From NCBI GenBank assembly GCA_003551665.1, contig PUNE01000146.1:1-64000 (forward strand): a DNA stretch of 64,000 nucleotides. The letters run 5' to 3'. Below are positions 51,822-60,639 of the stretch, one piece after another. A program made the position numbers and the translations under genes. This DNA is from Halobacteroidaceae bacterium. Lineage in GTDB: Bacteria > Bacillota > Halanaerobiia > B1SED10-174. The notes below the pieces were generated by a model, which was not told the origin of the DNA, did not search any database, and was given only the letters and a program-made list of their open reading frames with translations. Within the stretch, counting starts at the first letter, position 1. Each line of letters opens with the position of its first letter.

Positions 51822-53392
51822 AACCCCGACCTCCCCCGTCGCAAAACTTTGCCGGTGAAGACATTATCCTGCTTTCCTTCCTCCAGGACAATTTTTCCAT
51901 TAACCATAACATATTCAATACCAATAGGAGATTGGAAAGGTTCTGTAAAGGTGGACGTGTCAACAACCCGTTCGGGATCAAAAACCGTAATATCAGCAGC
52001 AAATCCTTCCCTTAATAATCCCCTGTTCCAAAGTCCAAGTCTCCAGGCAGGCATTCCGGTCATCTTAAAGACCGCCTTTTCCAGGGGTAGAGCCCCCTGT
52101 TCCCTTACGTAGTAACCCAGCACCCGGGGGAAAGTCCCGAAATTTCTTGGATGGGGCCTTCCTTCCCTATCTGTTACAGCACTTCCGTCAGAACCCACCA
52201 TGGAAAGAGGATTTTTGAGGACTTCCTGGACATCTTCCTCACACATTCCAAAACGGATCATGGTGGCCTCAGCTTCACTTTCCATAACCAGGTATATCAG
52301 GGCGTCTGATCCGTGCATTTCCAGCTGTTGAGCAATCTCGGAAATTCTCATCCCCTCGAATTTTTTGAGCTTTCCCTCGGGAAGGAAGGAAACCATTATT
52401 TTGGCAAACTCTTCCTCGGGCTCACTGCGATTAAGTCCTTCCCGCACCCGACAGTAAAAATCTTCATTTTTGAGGTTATCCAGCATTTTTCCAGTACCAC
52501 CGTTATGGGCCCAGGAAGGAAGCAGGGCGCTGAGTGAAGTGGAGGTGGCAATATAGGGGTAAACATCGCAAGAAATATCTATTCCCCTATCACGCAGTTC
52601 CTGCATGTAGGCCAGGGTTTCCTTTACTGCTCCCCAGTTTTTTTCCCCGCCTACTTTATGGTGAGAGACCTGGACTGCAACACCAGATTTTCGCCCTACT
52701 TCCCCACTTTCCTGAACCGATTCCAGCAAACGATTACTTTCATTCCGCATATGGGTTGCATAAATACCCCCATAGTTTGCAACAATTTTACCCAGGGCCT
52801 GAAATTCCCCGGCATTACCGTAACAGGAAGGAGCATACAAAAGTCCGCTGCTAAAACCAAAAGCCCCTTCTTTCATACATTCTGCAAGAATTTTTTTCAT
52901 TTCTTCAATCTCTCCAGGAGTAGCCTCCCTTTCTTCATTACCAATCACGCATTTTCTAAGGGCTCCATGGCCAACAAGCCCGCCAATATTGGTGGCAGGT
53001 CTGGCTTTTTCCAGGGCCTCCAGATATTCCCCATAGCCAGACCAGGATAATTCAATACCCTTTTTACCCAGAGAATTTTTGAAGTCCTCGGCAGCAACCC
53101 CATAAGCCGGAGCAACTGAAAAACCACAATTTCCAACTATTTCTGTTGTAACCCCCTGTTCTATCTTGCTCTTGCCCAGGTTATTTAACATGTAGATGGT
53201 ATCCGAATGGGTGTGAATATCAATGAAACCGGGGGCAATTACACCACCCTGAACATCAATAATCCGGTCCGCTCTTTCCTCAATTTTCCCCATCCCCTCG
53301 ATTATTCCATCTCTAATTAAAACATTTCCGTAAAAAAAGGGAGCTCCAGTTCCATCGATAATTTTTCCATTTTTAAACAGGATTGAACTCAA
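51818..53392 (-). CDS. N-acyl-D-amino-acid deacylase / D-aminoacylase family amidohydrolase
   Basis: 524-residue metal-dependent amidohydrolase. N-terminal KIIDGTGAPFFYGNVLIRDG, metal site PGFIDIHTHSD, TEIVGNCGFSVAP with the Cys ligand seen in D-aminoacylases, GLVGHGALR, SHHKVGGEKNWG, and SDGSAVTDREGRPHPRNFGT near the C-terminus. Hydrolyses N-acyl-D-amino acids or N-terminal D-residues. TTG start with GGAG 8 bases before. Between the DAP-dehydrogenase-like gene and the C39 gene, it points to D-amino acid or peptidoglycan-fragment use. Confidence 0.9.
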   Translation of the reverse strand: MSSILFKNGKIIDGTGAPFFYGNVLIRDGIIEGMGKIEERADRIIDVQGGVIAPGFIDIHTHSDTIYMLNNLGKSKIEQGVTTEIVGNCGFSVAPAYGVAAEDFKNSLGKKGIELSWSGYGEYLEALEKARPATNIGGLVGHGALRKCVIGNEEREATPGEIEEMKKILAECMKEGAFGFSSGLLYAPSCYGNAGEFQALGKIVANYGGIYATHMRNESNRLLESVQESGEVGRKSGVAVQVSHHKVGGEKNWGAVKETLAYMQELRDRGIDISCDVYPYIATSTSLSALLPSWAHNGGTGKMLDNLKNEDFYCRVREGLNRSEPEEEFAKIMVSFLPEGKLKKFEGMRISEIAQQLEMHGSDALIYLVMESEAEATMIRFGMCEEDVQEVLKNPLSMVGSDGSAVTDREGRPHPRNFGTFPRVLGYYVREQGALPLEKAVFKMTGMPAWRLGLWNRGLLREGFAADITVFDPERVVDTSTFTEPFQSPIGIEYVMVNGKIVLEEGKQDNVFTGKVLRRGRSGF

Positions 53393-53411
53393 TTATCTGG
53401 CTCCTTTCGTT

Positions 53412-54317
53412 TTAGACTAGTCGGGAAATTAATTCATTCTGATCCCCGGCAAGGAAAAAAACCGGAGGTATTTCCAGCATGGTATAAGCCCCGGGCTGCA
53501 TTTTCATGGTTGCCCGGCCAGATGAAACCATTACCTGTCCGGTTACAGCAGGGTTGGTTACCCGGATATCATAAGAAAACATCTGGTTGTGAGTTTTGCC
53601 TGCAATCCCCTTGCGATTTATCCGAACGCCGTGCCCCACATCGACCAGCTCGCTTACATTATCCGTGTCTTCAATAAAAGTCTCCCCGTTGGAAAAATAA
53701 GGGTCCTGCAGAATTTCTGATGATATATCCTCAAAACTGGTCCCCGGGTAACGCTGAATATAAACCATTCGCCTGTGAATCCCGGTATCAACGGGAATGG
53801 TGATGACCAGGGCGTCCTCTACACCCGCAATTTCTTTTACTGCACAGGTATGGCCCATGCTCATTCCCGGGCCAAAGTTGGTGTAGGTCAGCCCCCGGGG
53901 AGCCATCATTTCCAGGGTTGCCCGGACTATGGAATCCGTTCCCGGGTCCCAGCCTGCGGCGATTATTGCTGCCTGTCCTTTTTCTATTGCCACCCGGTTT
54001 AAATCTTCTTTAAGTTTAAGCAGTTCGTTTCCATGTAAATCAAAACTATCAACAATGTTCAGACCCTTGGACATTACCTCCCGGGCAACTTCCGGCACCT
54101 TCCGGGTGGGAATGGCCAAAATGGCCACATCGGCTTCCTCAATATCGTCAATTTTATCGGACACCAAAGTCTCTCTGTTTTCTTCCCTGCATTTATCTAT
54201 TGCTTCAGGGCGTTCGATGATACCCTTTAACTCCATATCAGGGGCAACTTCAACTGCTGAAACCGCTCCTTTCCCTACATTGCCATAGCCAATTACCACC
54301 ACTCCGATTTTTTTCAT
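53412..54317 (-). CDS. meso-diaminopimelate dehydrogenase-like oxidoreductase
   Basis: 301-residue NADP-dependent dehydrogenase. The Rossmann start VVVIGYGNVGKGAVSAVEVA and the family-specific AAGWDPGTDSIVRATLE, FGPGMSMGHTCAVKEIAGVE match Ddh enzymes, which act reversibly on the D-centre of meso-DAP and, in some thermophilic members, on other D-amino acids. Its place ahead of a D-acyl amidohydrolase under a sigma-54 promoter suggests catabolic use rather than lysine biosynthesis; this is inference. Gap of 20 bases to the deacylase gene. Confidence 0.85.
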   Translation of the reverse strand: MKKIGVVVIGYGNVGKGAVSAVEVAPDMELKGIIERPEAIDKCREENRETLVSDKIDDIEEADVAILAIPTRKVPEVAREVMSKGLNIVDSFDLHGNELLKLKEDLNRVAIEKGQAAIIAAGWDPGTDSIVRATLEMMAPRGLTYTNFGPGMSMGHTCAVKEIAGVEDALVITIPVDTGIHRRMVYIQRYPGTSFEDISSEILQDPYFSNGETFIEDTDNVSELVDVGHGVRINRKGIAGKTHNQMFSYDIRVTNPAVTGQVMVSSGRATMKMQPGAYTMLEIPPVFFLAGDQNELISRLV

Positions 54318-54362
54318 CCTGATCCCTCCATCAACAAAAAAGGTTCTTTTGCCTGAATATAG

Positions 54363-54378
54363 AGCAAATTCCGTGCCA
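54363..54378 (-). promoter_or_regulatory. Sigma-54 promoter of the DAPDH-deacylase-C39 operon
   Basis: Minus strand TGGCAC-ggaat-TTGCT, a near-perfect -24/-12 element (GG-N10-GC) 46 bases upstream of the dehydrogenase start codon. Confidence 0.88.
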
Positions 54379-54585
54379 CCTCCGGTTCAAGTTTGATAAG
54401 GCGAAAGTTTTGGTCCTGACCAAGGCTGGTGGTTTTGTTGCCCTGACTCTCTAAACAAAAACCCGGGGAAATTTTGATTCAAATGTTTTGTTGTCCTCCC
54501 CCTTGTTTAAAATATCAACATTTAATTAATGGGACCAATTATTTCCTCAAAAATATTATCAAAAGATTACTCATTAAGGAATTAT

Positions 54586-54601
54586 TGGCACGATTCCTGC
54601 A
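54586..54601 (+). promoter_or_regulatory. Sigma-54 promoter of the orphan membrane-protein pair
   Basis: Plus strand TGGCAC-gattc-CTGCA with exact GG-N10-GC spacing, about 110 bases before the ATG at 54714. Divergent from the other sigma-54 element at 54363-54378; the 200-base spacer may hold shared activator sites. Confidence 0.82.
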
Positions 54602-54713
54602 CTATTTTTTATTAACCTTTTCCGGAAAAAATTTTTTTTCCTAATAGAAAGGAAAGACAAAATTATTCAGGAAAATAGACTATACTCTATAAATTTAATT
54701 GGAGGCCTTTGTT

Positions 54714-55460
54714 ATGATGATGGATCTTCTTCTTTTGCAGATAACATTCATTCTCTGTTATCTTATTCTTTTTTTCCCCCAATTAATTCGCTTTTCTCCC
54801 GAAAAAGCACGCCTCTTCAGGTGGGTTATAATTTCCTTAATGGTGATTAACGGCTTTCTGGGGCTTTCTTTTGTGTCCCGGCAGAAGGAACTTACCCTTC
54901 AGGAAATTGCTATTAGCGGGACCGGGGTTTTAATTTTCCTTACCCTTCTCTTTTCCACCGCTTTTATTTTTCTGGAATTCTGGCCAAAAAAAATTCGAAA
55001 ATTTAAACCCTTAATTATTTTAGTTCTGCTTATTCCCGGTCTTTTTTTCATCATTACATCCAGCAGTTATAATTTTCCATATACCGACTATAGGCTGGAA
55101 CCACCAGAAAAACCTCCAGGAAATATCCAAACCCTTGATGTTATTGATTATGAAATCAAAAGGGTAGTTCCTTATCTTTATTCCTCAATTTATTATAAGA
55201 TAGACATAACTTTTTACCACCAGGAAGAGAAAATCCAAAGGAAAGAGTGGCCAGTTCGCCTGGAGACTGTCCGGGGGAGCGAGCCCCTGTTGGAAGCAAT
55301 TATTATCCCTGAAAACAGGGAAGGTTTTTTAGCCGGGTTTTATCAGCCAGTTCTGATTATCGACACCCGGGAGTACCTTGTTCTTATGGGGGATTATCCC
55401 GAACGTTTTGCTTATAGCAGGGAAATGCAACGCAACATAAATACCTTCATGGGATGGTGA
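54714..55460 (+). CDS. Membrane protein of unknown function
   Basis: About 248 residues, not recognised. Four hydrophobic helices in the first 115 residues (LLLLQITFILCYLILFFPQL, WVIISLMVINGFLGLSF, ISGTGVLIFLTLLFSTAFIF, LIILVLLIPGLFFIITSSS) are followed by a soluble domain of about 130 residues rich in Tyr, Glu and Pro, probably outside the membrane. ATG at 54714 with GGAGG eight bases before. Sigma-54-driven and followed within 8 bases by a second small membrane gene. AT-rich codon use compared with neighbours. Confidence 0.72.
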   Translation: MMMDLLLLQITFILCYLILFFPQLIRFSPEKARLFRWVIISLMVINGFLGLSFVSRQKELTLQEIAISGTGVLIFLTLLFSTAFIFLEFWPKKIRKFKPLIILVLLIPGLFFIITSSSYNFPYTDYRLEPPEKPPGNIQTLDVIDYEIKRVVPYLYSSIYYKIDITFYHQEEKIQRKEWPVRLETVRGSEPLLEAIIIPENREGFLAGFYQPVLIIDTREYLVLMGDYPERFAYSREMQRNINTFMGW

Positions 55461-55467
55461 TAGAAAA

Positions 55468-55764
55468 ATGGAAGCACTGGCTCTTTTTATTGGCGGAATT
55501 ATCCTCGCTATTTTCCGTTATTTATTCTGGATAACCCATGAATACGGTACACCTTTCCTAATTTTGTTATTAATTATCGGAATACTTGGAATCCGTTCTA
55601 TTGTCCTTTCTTTCAGTTCACTTCATTTTTTTGTGCAATGGAAAAGAAAAAAACTGTACCGGTACTGGACAACCTCGTACGAACTGTTTCAGGATTGTCT
55701 GCGGGGTTTATTATGGTGTTTTTCCCTTCTGGTCGTTTACCTGGGCATTTCTTTCTGGCTTTAA
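55468..55764 (+). CDS. Small membrane protein of unknown function
   Basis: 98 residues, three hydrophobic helices (LALFIGGIILAIFRYLFWI, TPFLILLLIIGILGIRSIVL, LLWCFSLLVVYLGISFWL) with a basic loop (QWKRKKLYRYW). No family recognised. Seven bases after the preceding membrane gene, so it is probably its partner. Confidence 0.65.
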   Translation: MEALALFIGGIILAIFRYLFWITHEYGTPFLILLLIIGILGIRSIVLSFSSLHFFVQWKRKKLYRYWTTSYELFQDCLRGLLWCFSLLVVYLGISFWL

Positions 55765-55810
55765 AAACCTTAAACCAATCTTAATCTTCCATTTTCCAGT
55801 ATATTACCCA

Positions 55811-55842
55811 ATAAAAAAGGAGCCGTTTGGCTCCTTTTTTAA
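55811..55842. terminator. Bidirectional terminator
   Basis: AAAAAAGGAGCC-gttt-GGCTCCTTTTTT between the convergent membrane gene and secreted C39 gene. Confidence 0.88.
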
Positions 55843-56930
55843 CGTTCTTCAACAATATAGACAATTCCCCGCCAGGCGTTCTCGAATTGGTCAGCTCTGT
55901 AAAGGCGACGGACGCTGTCCTCATCAGGAGCAGCAGGGTCATTCACTATTGCATACAATTCCCCATCTTTTTCTTTAAACCCTACCACAACAACAAGGTG
56001 TCCACCAGTTGAATCCATCGGGGCATTATCCAGTTCTCCAGCACCAAAAGTAATTGAAGCGATAACTGGAACACCTCGTGCTATTTGTTCTTTGATTTCA
56101 TTCAGCCCCTGGTAATAATCAACGTAAGCTCGGTAGCCAAGGCTGCCTGCAAAGGCCACATTGAATGACCAGTTTCCATAGATATTTTCACCATCATCAT
56201 GGCTGTAACTGGCAACTTCCGCTGAAGGCAGGTCAGTCCCCAGCATTTCCAGGACCATCGCCAGCGAAACAGGACTGCAAATTCTGCCCCGAATTGCCTG
56301 GTCCTCTACCATCTGGGACCGCTGGGGAACATCCAGTTCTCGCAAATATTCCTCTGGTTCAGCGGCTGTGGGATAGGGTTCTTCCCTGTCATAGGCAGTA
56401 CCACCGAGGCCTTGCAGAACAGGAGTATTTTCACCATCACTTACAAGTATTGCCCTCACCTTATATTCCTGGGCTTTATCTTCATGCAATATCTCAAAAA
56501 TATCTATATTAATCCTGTAAGGATACCCATCGTTCCAATCAGAAAAAGAAATAGAGCGGGATTCAGTGTTTTTACCCCAGATTCCCAGAACCTGCCAGTC
56601 ACTCCACTCTTCTCCAGCAATTAAAACATTTACCTCTACTACAACATAGGTTTCACCAGGAGTAAGCACATTCCAGGAAGGAACCATGCTCGTAAAGGGG
56701 TGAGTTGTTTGAATTATGGGACTGGTGAAGGTTCCTTCACTTACATAACCCTCTCCATCATGTTGCAATTCCAGAGATCCCGGGTAATCCTCGGAAAAAA
56801 CCAGCCCTTCCAGTTCTCCTGTATGCCAGTCTTCTTCCCCTTCAAAGAAGATAAAGTTTGCAGCAGCAAGCCCGGAAAAAGAAACCAGAAAGAAGATTAA
56901 TGAAAGGACAATACATCTGCTTTTAAGCAT
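55839..56930 (-). CDS. Secreted C39-like cysteine peptidase
   Basis: 363 residues with a signal peptide (CIVLSLIFFLVSFSGLAAA) and the same two-domain build as the 50910-51821 protein: a beta-rich N-terminal domain and a C39_2 domain with Cys in GRICSPVSLAMVLEMLG, His in GGHLVVVVGF and NDPAAPDEDSVRRLYRADQF. The stretch IYGNWSFNVAFAGSLGY is nearly shared with the paralogue. Last gene of the peptide-transport operon; the likely job is to release peptides or D-residues outside the cell for the binding protein. The catalytic assignment rests on motifs only. Confidence 0.85.
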   Translation of the reverse strand: MLKSRCIVLSLIFFLVSFSGLAAANFIFFEGEEDWHTGELEGLVFSEDYPGSLELQHDGEGYVSEGTFTSPIIQTTHPFTSMVPSWNVLTPGETYVVVEVNVLIAGEEWSDWQVLGIWGKNTESRSISFSDWNDGYPYRINIDIFEILHEDKAQEYKVRAILVSDGENTPVLQGLGGTAYDREEPYPTAAEPEEYLRELDVPQRSQMVEDQAIRGRICSPVSLAMVLEMLGTDLPSAEVASYSHDDGENIYGNWSFNVAFAGSLGYRAYVDYYQGLNEIKEQIARGVPVIASITFGAGELDNAPMDSTGGHLVVVVGFKEKDGELYAIVNDPAAPDEDSVRRLYRADQFENAWRGIVYIVEER

Positions 56931-56947
56931 TTTTTACCTCCTTAGCT

Positions 56948-57958
56948 TTATCCCCCACCTTTAAGTCGGGGATCAAGAATATCCCTCAACCCATCGCCCA
57001 AAAGGTTGAAGCCCATTACTACAAGGAATATTGCAATTCCGGGGAATGTCATCTGCCACCAGCGACCCCGAATTATGGGTGATTGGGATCTCGCCTGGGC
57101 AATCATCCTTCCCCAGCTTATTTGAGGAGGCTGGGCTCCCAAACCAAGAAAACTCAGGGCTGCTTCACCAAGAATCGGTCCTGCTAAGCCGAGAGTGGCC
57201 ATAACAAGGAGCGGTGCAGCTGCATTGGGAAGAACGTGGCGGAACAAAATACGTCTATTTTTAGCCCCCAGGGCACGGCTTGCCTGGACAAAATCCCTTT
57301 CCCGCAGGGAAAGTGTTTCTGCCCGGGTAATTCGGGCTACACCAGTCCAACCCGTTACTGCCAGAGCAAAGAAGATATTTTCAATCCCCGGTCCTCTTAC
57401 AGCCATAATGCCTAAGGCCAGGAGTAAATCGGGGAAAACCACAAAACCATCTGCAATTCTCATTATTAAAGTATCGGTAAACTTACCCCCGGAGAACCCG
57501 GCAAGCAAACCAAGAGGAACACCGAGAATAAATCTTATCATAACTACCCCGACCCCAATCATCAATGATAAACGGGCCCCCATAATAATTCTGCTTAAAA
57601 TACACCTTCCGCCATGATCTGTTCCCAGGACATAAATTACTTCTTCTTCACTGAACATCAGGTCCGGGTCTTCCTGGGTATAATCAACCACCTGCCTGGT
57701 TACTTCACTCAAGGGAGGGAGGTGCCGATTGGGCAAATCCATTCTATAGGGATTGTGGGGAACAATCCAGGGAGCCAGGATGGCAGTGACAACAAATATC
57801 AGTATTACTATTGTACCGAATAAAGCAAGGGGACGTTCCCAGATTCCTTTTAATATTACTTTAAACTGTCTTTCCTGCTGTACTCCGCCCAGTTCTTGCA
57901 TTCTTTCCCGTTCTTTTTCTCTCAAACTTTTCACTCTCATTCCCTCCTTCCCCATCAA
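56948..57958 (-). CDS. Oligopeptide ABC transporter permease, DppC type
   Basis: Up to 336 residues. One N-terminal helix (PLALFGTIVILIFVVTAILA) followed by an insertion with TDHGGRCILSRIIMGARLSL and the BPD-transporter permease domain; the EAA-type loop reads QASRALGAKNRRILFRHVLP. Typical DppC topology. Candidate starts are TTG 57958, ATG 57955 (overlapping the DppB stop as TGATG) and ATG 57940; the first is listed. Follows the DppB permease; no ATPase subunits are encoded here. Confidence 0.9.
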   Translation of the reverse strand: MMGKEGMRVKSLREKERERMQELGGVQQERQFKVILKGIWERPLALFGTIVILIFVVTAILAPWIVPHNPYRMDLPNRHLPPLSEVTRQVVDYTQEDPDLMFSEEEVIYVLGTDHGGRCILSRIIMGARLSLMIGVGVVMIRFILGVPLGLLAGFSGGKFTDTLIMRIADGFVVFPDLLLALGIMAVRGPGIENIFFALAVTGWTGVARITRAETLSLRERDFVQASRALGAKNRRILFRHVLPNAAAPLLVMATLGLAGPILGEAALSFLGLGAQPPQISWGRMIAQARSQSPIIRGRWWQMTFPGIAIFLVVMGFNLLGDGLRDILDPRLKGGG

Positions 57959-58908
57959 TCATAACGAATCCTGGGATCAAGATAGGCGTACATTATATCT
58001 ATTATGACAATGTTTAGACAGAAAACCAGTCCATAAAACATCATAGTTCCCATAACCATTGGGATATCCCGCTCTATAAACCGCTCGAAGACCAGTCGGC
58101 CAACTCCCGGCCAGCTGAAAACTGTTTCCACAATTACTGAGCCCCCCAATAATTGCCCGATATTCAAACCAACAACGGTAATCACCGAGAGAACCCCATT
58201 GCGAAGGGCATGCTTATAAACGACCACTTTTTCGGAAAGACCTTTGGAACGGGCGGTTCGAATATAATCCTGGCGTAAAACTTCAAGCATACCAGAACGA
58301 AGCAAGCGCATGGTCAAAGTAGCGCCGGCAGTACCAAGAGTTATTGCAGGTAAAATTGAATGGGTGAAACTTTCCCAGTTATACAAAACTGCAAATGGAG
58401 GGCCCACCCGGCCATAAAGGGGCAAAATACCCCATAAAAAACCGACAAGATAGATCAGCATGAGTCCCATCCAGAAATTGGGAACACAAAGCCCAAAAAG
58501 AGCAATAACCCGACCGGCGTGGTCCAGTGGTGTGTTCTGGCGAACAGCGGATAATATTCCTATTGGTATGGCTAGGGCCATTGAAATAACTAAAGCCACC
58601 AAACTCAATTCAAAACTGGCCGGTATTCGACTTATTATTGTCGGTAAAACCTCCCGATTATCCCGTAAAGACCGTCCAAAATCCCCCTGCAAAATACCAC
58701 CCATCCACTCTACATACTGAACGGGAATCGGCCGATCCAAACCCATTACTCTCCGAAGGTGTTCGATATCCGCCTGCGTGGCATCTTCGCCAAGCATCAT
58801 GGCCACTGGATCGCCGGGCACCAGATGCATAAGGGAGAAAGTAATAATGGAGGCAATAAATAAGACGGGGATAACCTGGATTAATCTTCTAATAATATAG
58901 GTATTCAT
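57955..58908 (-). CDS. Oligopeptide ABC transporter permease, DppB type
   Basis: 317 residues, six helices. Starts MNTYIIRRLIQVIPVLFIAS, keeps HLVPGDPVAMMLG, GLDRPIPVQYVEWMGGILQG and the permease signature RTARSKGLSEKVVVYKHALR, and ends in TFSWPGVGRLVFERFIERDI-like text (here VETVFSWPGVGRLVFERF). Encoded between the binding protein and DppC, with a hairpin upstream that probably lowers permease expression relative to the binding protein. Confidence 0.93.
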   Translation of the reverse strand: MNTYIIRRLIQVIPVLFIASIITFSLMHLVPGDPVAMMLGEDATQADIEHLRRVMGLDRPIPVQYVEWMGGILQGDFGRSLRDNREVLPTIISRIPASFELSLVALVISMALAIPIGILSAVRQNTPLDHAGRVIALFGLCVPNFWMGLMLIYLVGFLWGILPLYGRVGPPFAVLYNWESFTHSILPAITLGTAGATLTMRLLRSGMLEVLRQDYIRTARSKGLSEKVVVYKHALRNGVLSVITVVGLNIGQLLGGSVIVETVFSWPGVGRLVFERFIERDIPMVMGTMMFYGLVFCLNIVIIDIMYAYLDPRIRYD

Positions 58909-58927
58909 CTTAAGGACTTCCCCCTTT

Positions 58928-58965
58928 AAAAGAGGCGGGAGCCGGGGCCCCCGCCTTCTTTTCTG
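58928..58965 (-). terminator. Intercistronic hairpin between binding protein and permease
   Basis: AGGCGGG-loop-CCCGCCT with TCTTTTAAA on the minus strand, in the 87-base gap. Leaky termination or mRNA stabilisation is the usual reason for such a site. Confidence 0.65.
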
Positions 58966-58995
58966 TTACTCGAATTTTCCCCAAATTATTACCTT

Positions 58996-60498
58996 TTAAT
59001 CACGGAGCCACATATGCTGGTAAACTCTGTAGCAATAATAGGGGTCAGTATCGAAGTTCTGGACTCTGGTGTTATAGGTTGATCTGTGGATACCGTGGAA
59101 GAGGAAGATAGCGGGTAATTCTTCTGCAAGGATTTCTTGAATTTCGTGGTAGTATTCTGTCCTTTCATCGATATCAAAGGTCCGGACTGCTTTTTCAGCC
59201 AGTTCGTCTACCCTGGGGTTAGAGTAACCGGCAATGTTCTGGTTGGTATCGCTCATGAACTGGCGGTTGATTCCTCTTTCGGGGTCAGTCTGGCGAGTCC
59301 AGGCCCGGTAGTGGAGTTGGAATTTATCCTGATTAACATCTTCAGTCAAAAGCCCCCATTCCATGGGTACCAGTTCGACATCAATCCCCACGAGACCTAA
59401 CTGGTCCTGGATAACCTCCATGGAAGCGACTGCACCGGAGGAACACTTCAGTTCTACGGTAATACCATCCTCGTATCCAGCTTCCCTCAGGAGGCGGACA
59501 GCTTTTCCAGGATTGTAAGGATAGGATCTTACATCCGGATTGTGGGCCCAAGAAATCGGGACGATAGGACCGGTGGCAACTTCCATTGCTCCGTGGAAGA
59601 TAGTGTCAATGATTTCCTGGCGGTTTATGGCATAAGAAATTGCCTGGCGAACCCTCTTGTCATCAAGGGGAGGTTCGTTCTGGTTAACTCCCAGGTAATA
59701 CCAGGAAGTTCCTGGTTTTTGAACAACATCAAGTTCTGGATGGTCTTCAACCATGTCCAGATCTTCGGTTGCAACTGCGAGTACATCCAGGTCTCCATCA
59801 AGGAAAGCCATCAGTGCAGTATCATAGTCCATGTTTAAAAATTCTACTTCATCAAGATATGGGCGGCCAGCATAGAAGTCTTCAAAGGCTTCAAAAACTA
59901 TCCTTTCATCTATACTCCACTCCTTGAACTTGAATGGACCTGCTCCAACAGGTTCGTAGGGGAAATCATCTTCACCCTTTTCTTCCCATGCGTGCTTGGG
60001 CACAATGGGGAAGAGGAGATTATACATCATGGGAGCAAATGGTTCGTAGAGGTTTATTTGAACAGTAAATTCATCAATCATTTCAACTGACTCAATATGA
60101 TCTCTGATCCCAGTATGCCAGTATGATGCAAAATCAGGATCCAGATTCTTTTCAAAAGTAAATACAACATCTTCAGCAGTAAGTTGTTCACCGTCGTGGA
60201 AATACATGTCCTCACGAATATTAAAAATCATCGTAGTATCATCGGGGTTTTCCCAGGATACTGCTGCATCCGGCTGGAATTCTCCATCAGGGTTAATTAC
60301 AAAAAGATATGCGTTGAACAGATAGGACATATCCCAGGCATAAGCCTGACCACCAAGCATAAAGGGGTTAAGGGTCATCGGGTCTTCAGCAGCCCTGACC
60401 TTTATTCTCCCCCCATACTGAGGCTCTTCAGCAATGGCAACACTGCTTGCAAGAACCAGGCACAGAGCTAAAATCAAAAACGTAATTATTCTCTTCAC
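58996..60498 (-). CDS. Oligopeptide ABC transporter substrate-binding protein (SBP_bac_5)
   Basis: 500 residues with a cleavable signal peptide (IITFLILALCLVLASSVAIA, then EEPQYGG) and no lipobox cysteine. Family text: DPMTLNPFMLGGQAYAWD, DMYFHDGEQLTAEDVVFTFE, VGAGPFKFKEWS, DDKRVRQAISYAINRQEIID and GYSNPRVDELAEKAV. Binds peptides or similar ligands for the DppBC permeases that follow. Sequence around it and the secreted C39 protein in the same operon suggest peptide or muropeptide uptake. Sigma-54 promoter upstream. Confidence 0.93.
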   Translation of the reverse strand: MKRIITFLILALCLVLASSVAIAEEPQYGGRIKVRAAEDPMTLNPFMLGGQAYAWDMSYLFNAYLFVINPDGEFQPDAAVSWENPDDTTMIFNIREDMYFHDGEQLTAEDVVFTFEKNLDPDFASYWHTGIRDHIESVEMIDEFTVQINLYEPFAPMMYNLLFPIVPKHAWEEKGEDDFPYEPVGAGPFKFKEWSIDERIVFEAFEDFYAGRPYLDEVEFLNMDYDTALMAFLDGDLDVLAVATEDLDMVEDHPELDVVQKPGTSWYYLGVNQNEPPLDDKRVRQAISYAINRQEIIDTIFHGAMEVATGPIVPISWAHNPDVRSYPYNPGKAVRLLREAGYEDGITVELKCSSGAVASMEVIQDQLGLVGIDVELVPMEWGLLTEDVNQDKFQLHYRAWTRQTDPERGINRQFMSDTNQNIAGYSNPRVDELAEKAVRTFDIDERTEYYHEIQEILAEELPAIFLFHGIHRSTYNTRVQNFDTDPYYCYRVYQHMWLRD

Positions 60499-60623
60499 CT
60501 TTTTTCCTCCTTTAGATTAATTATTTCTCAAGGTCATTACCTACAGGACGGCCTCTCTAAAACAGAAGTTATCCCCCCCTTCTGGTTTAGGCCTTTCTCA
60601 TTGTTTACCGTATTTCTAAATTA

Positions 60624-60639
60624 TGCAATTTCTATGCCA
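60624..60639 (-). promoter_or_regulatory. Sigma-54 promoter of the peptide-transport operon
   Basis: Minus strand TGGCAT-agaaa-TTGCA, exact GG-N10-GC spacing and consensus -12 box, about 125 bases before the binding-protein gene. Confidence 0.87.
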
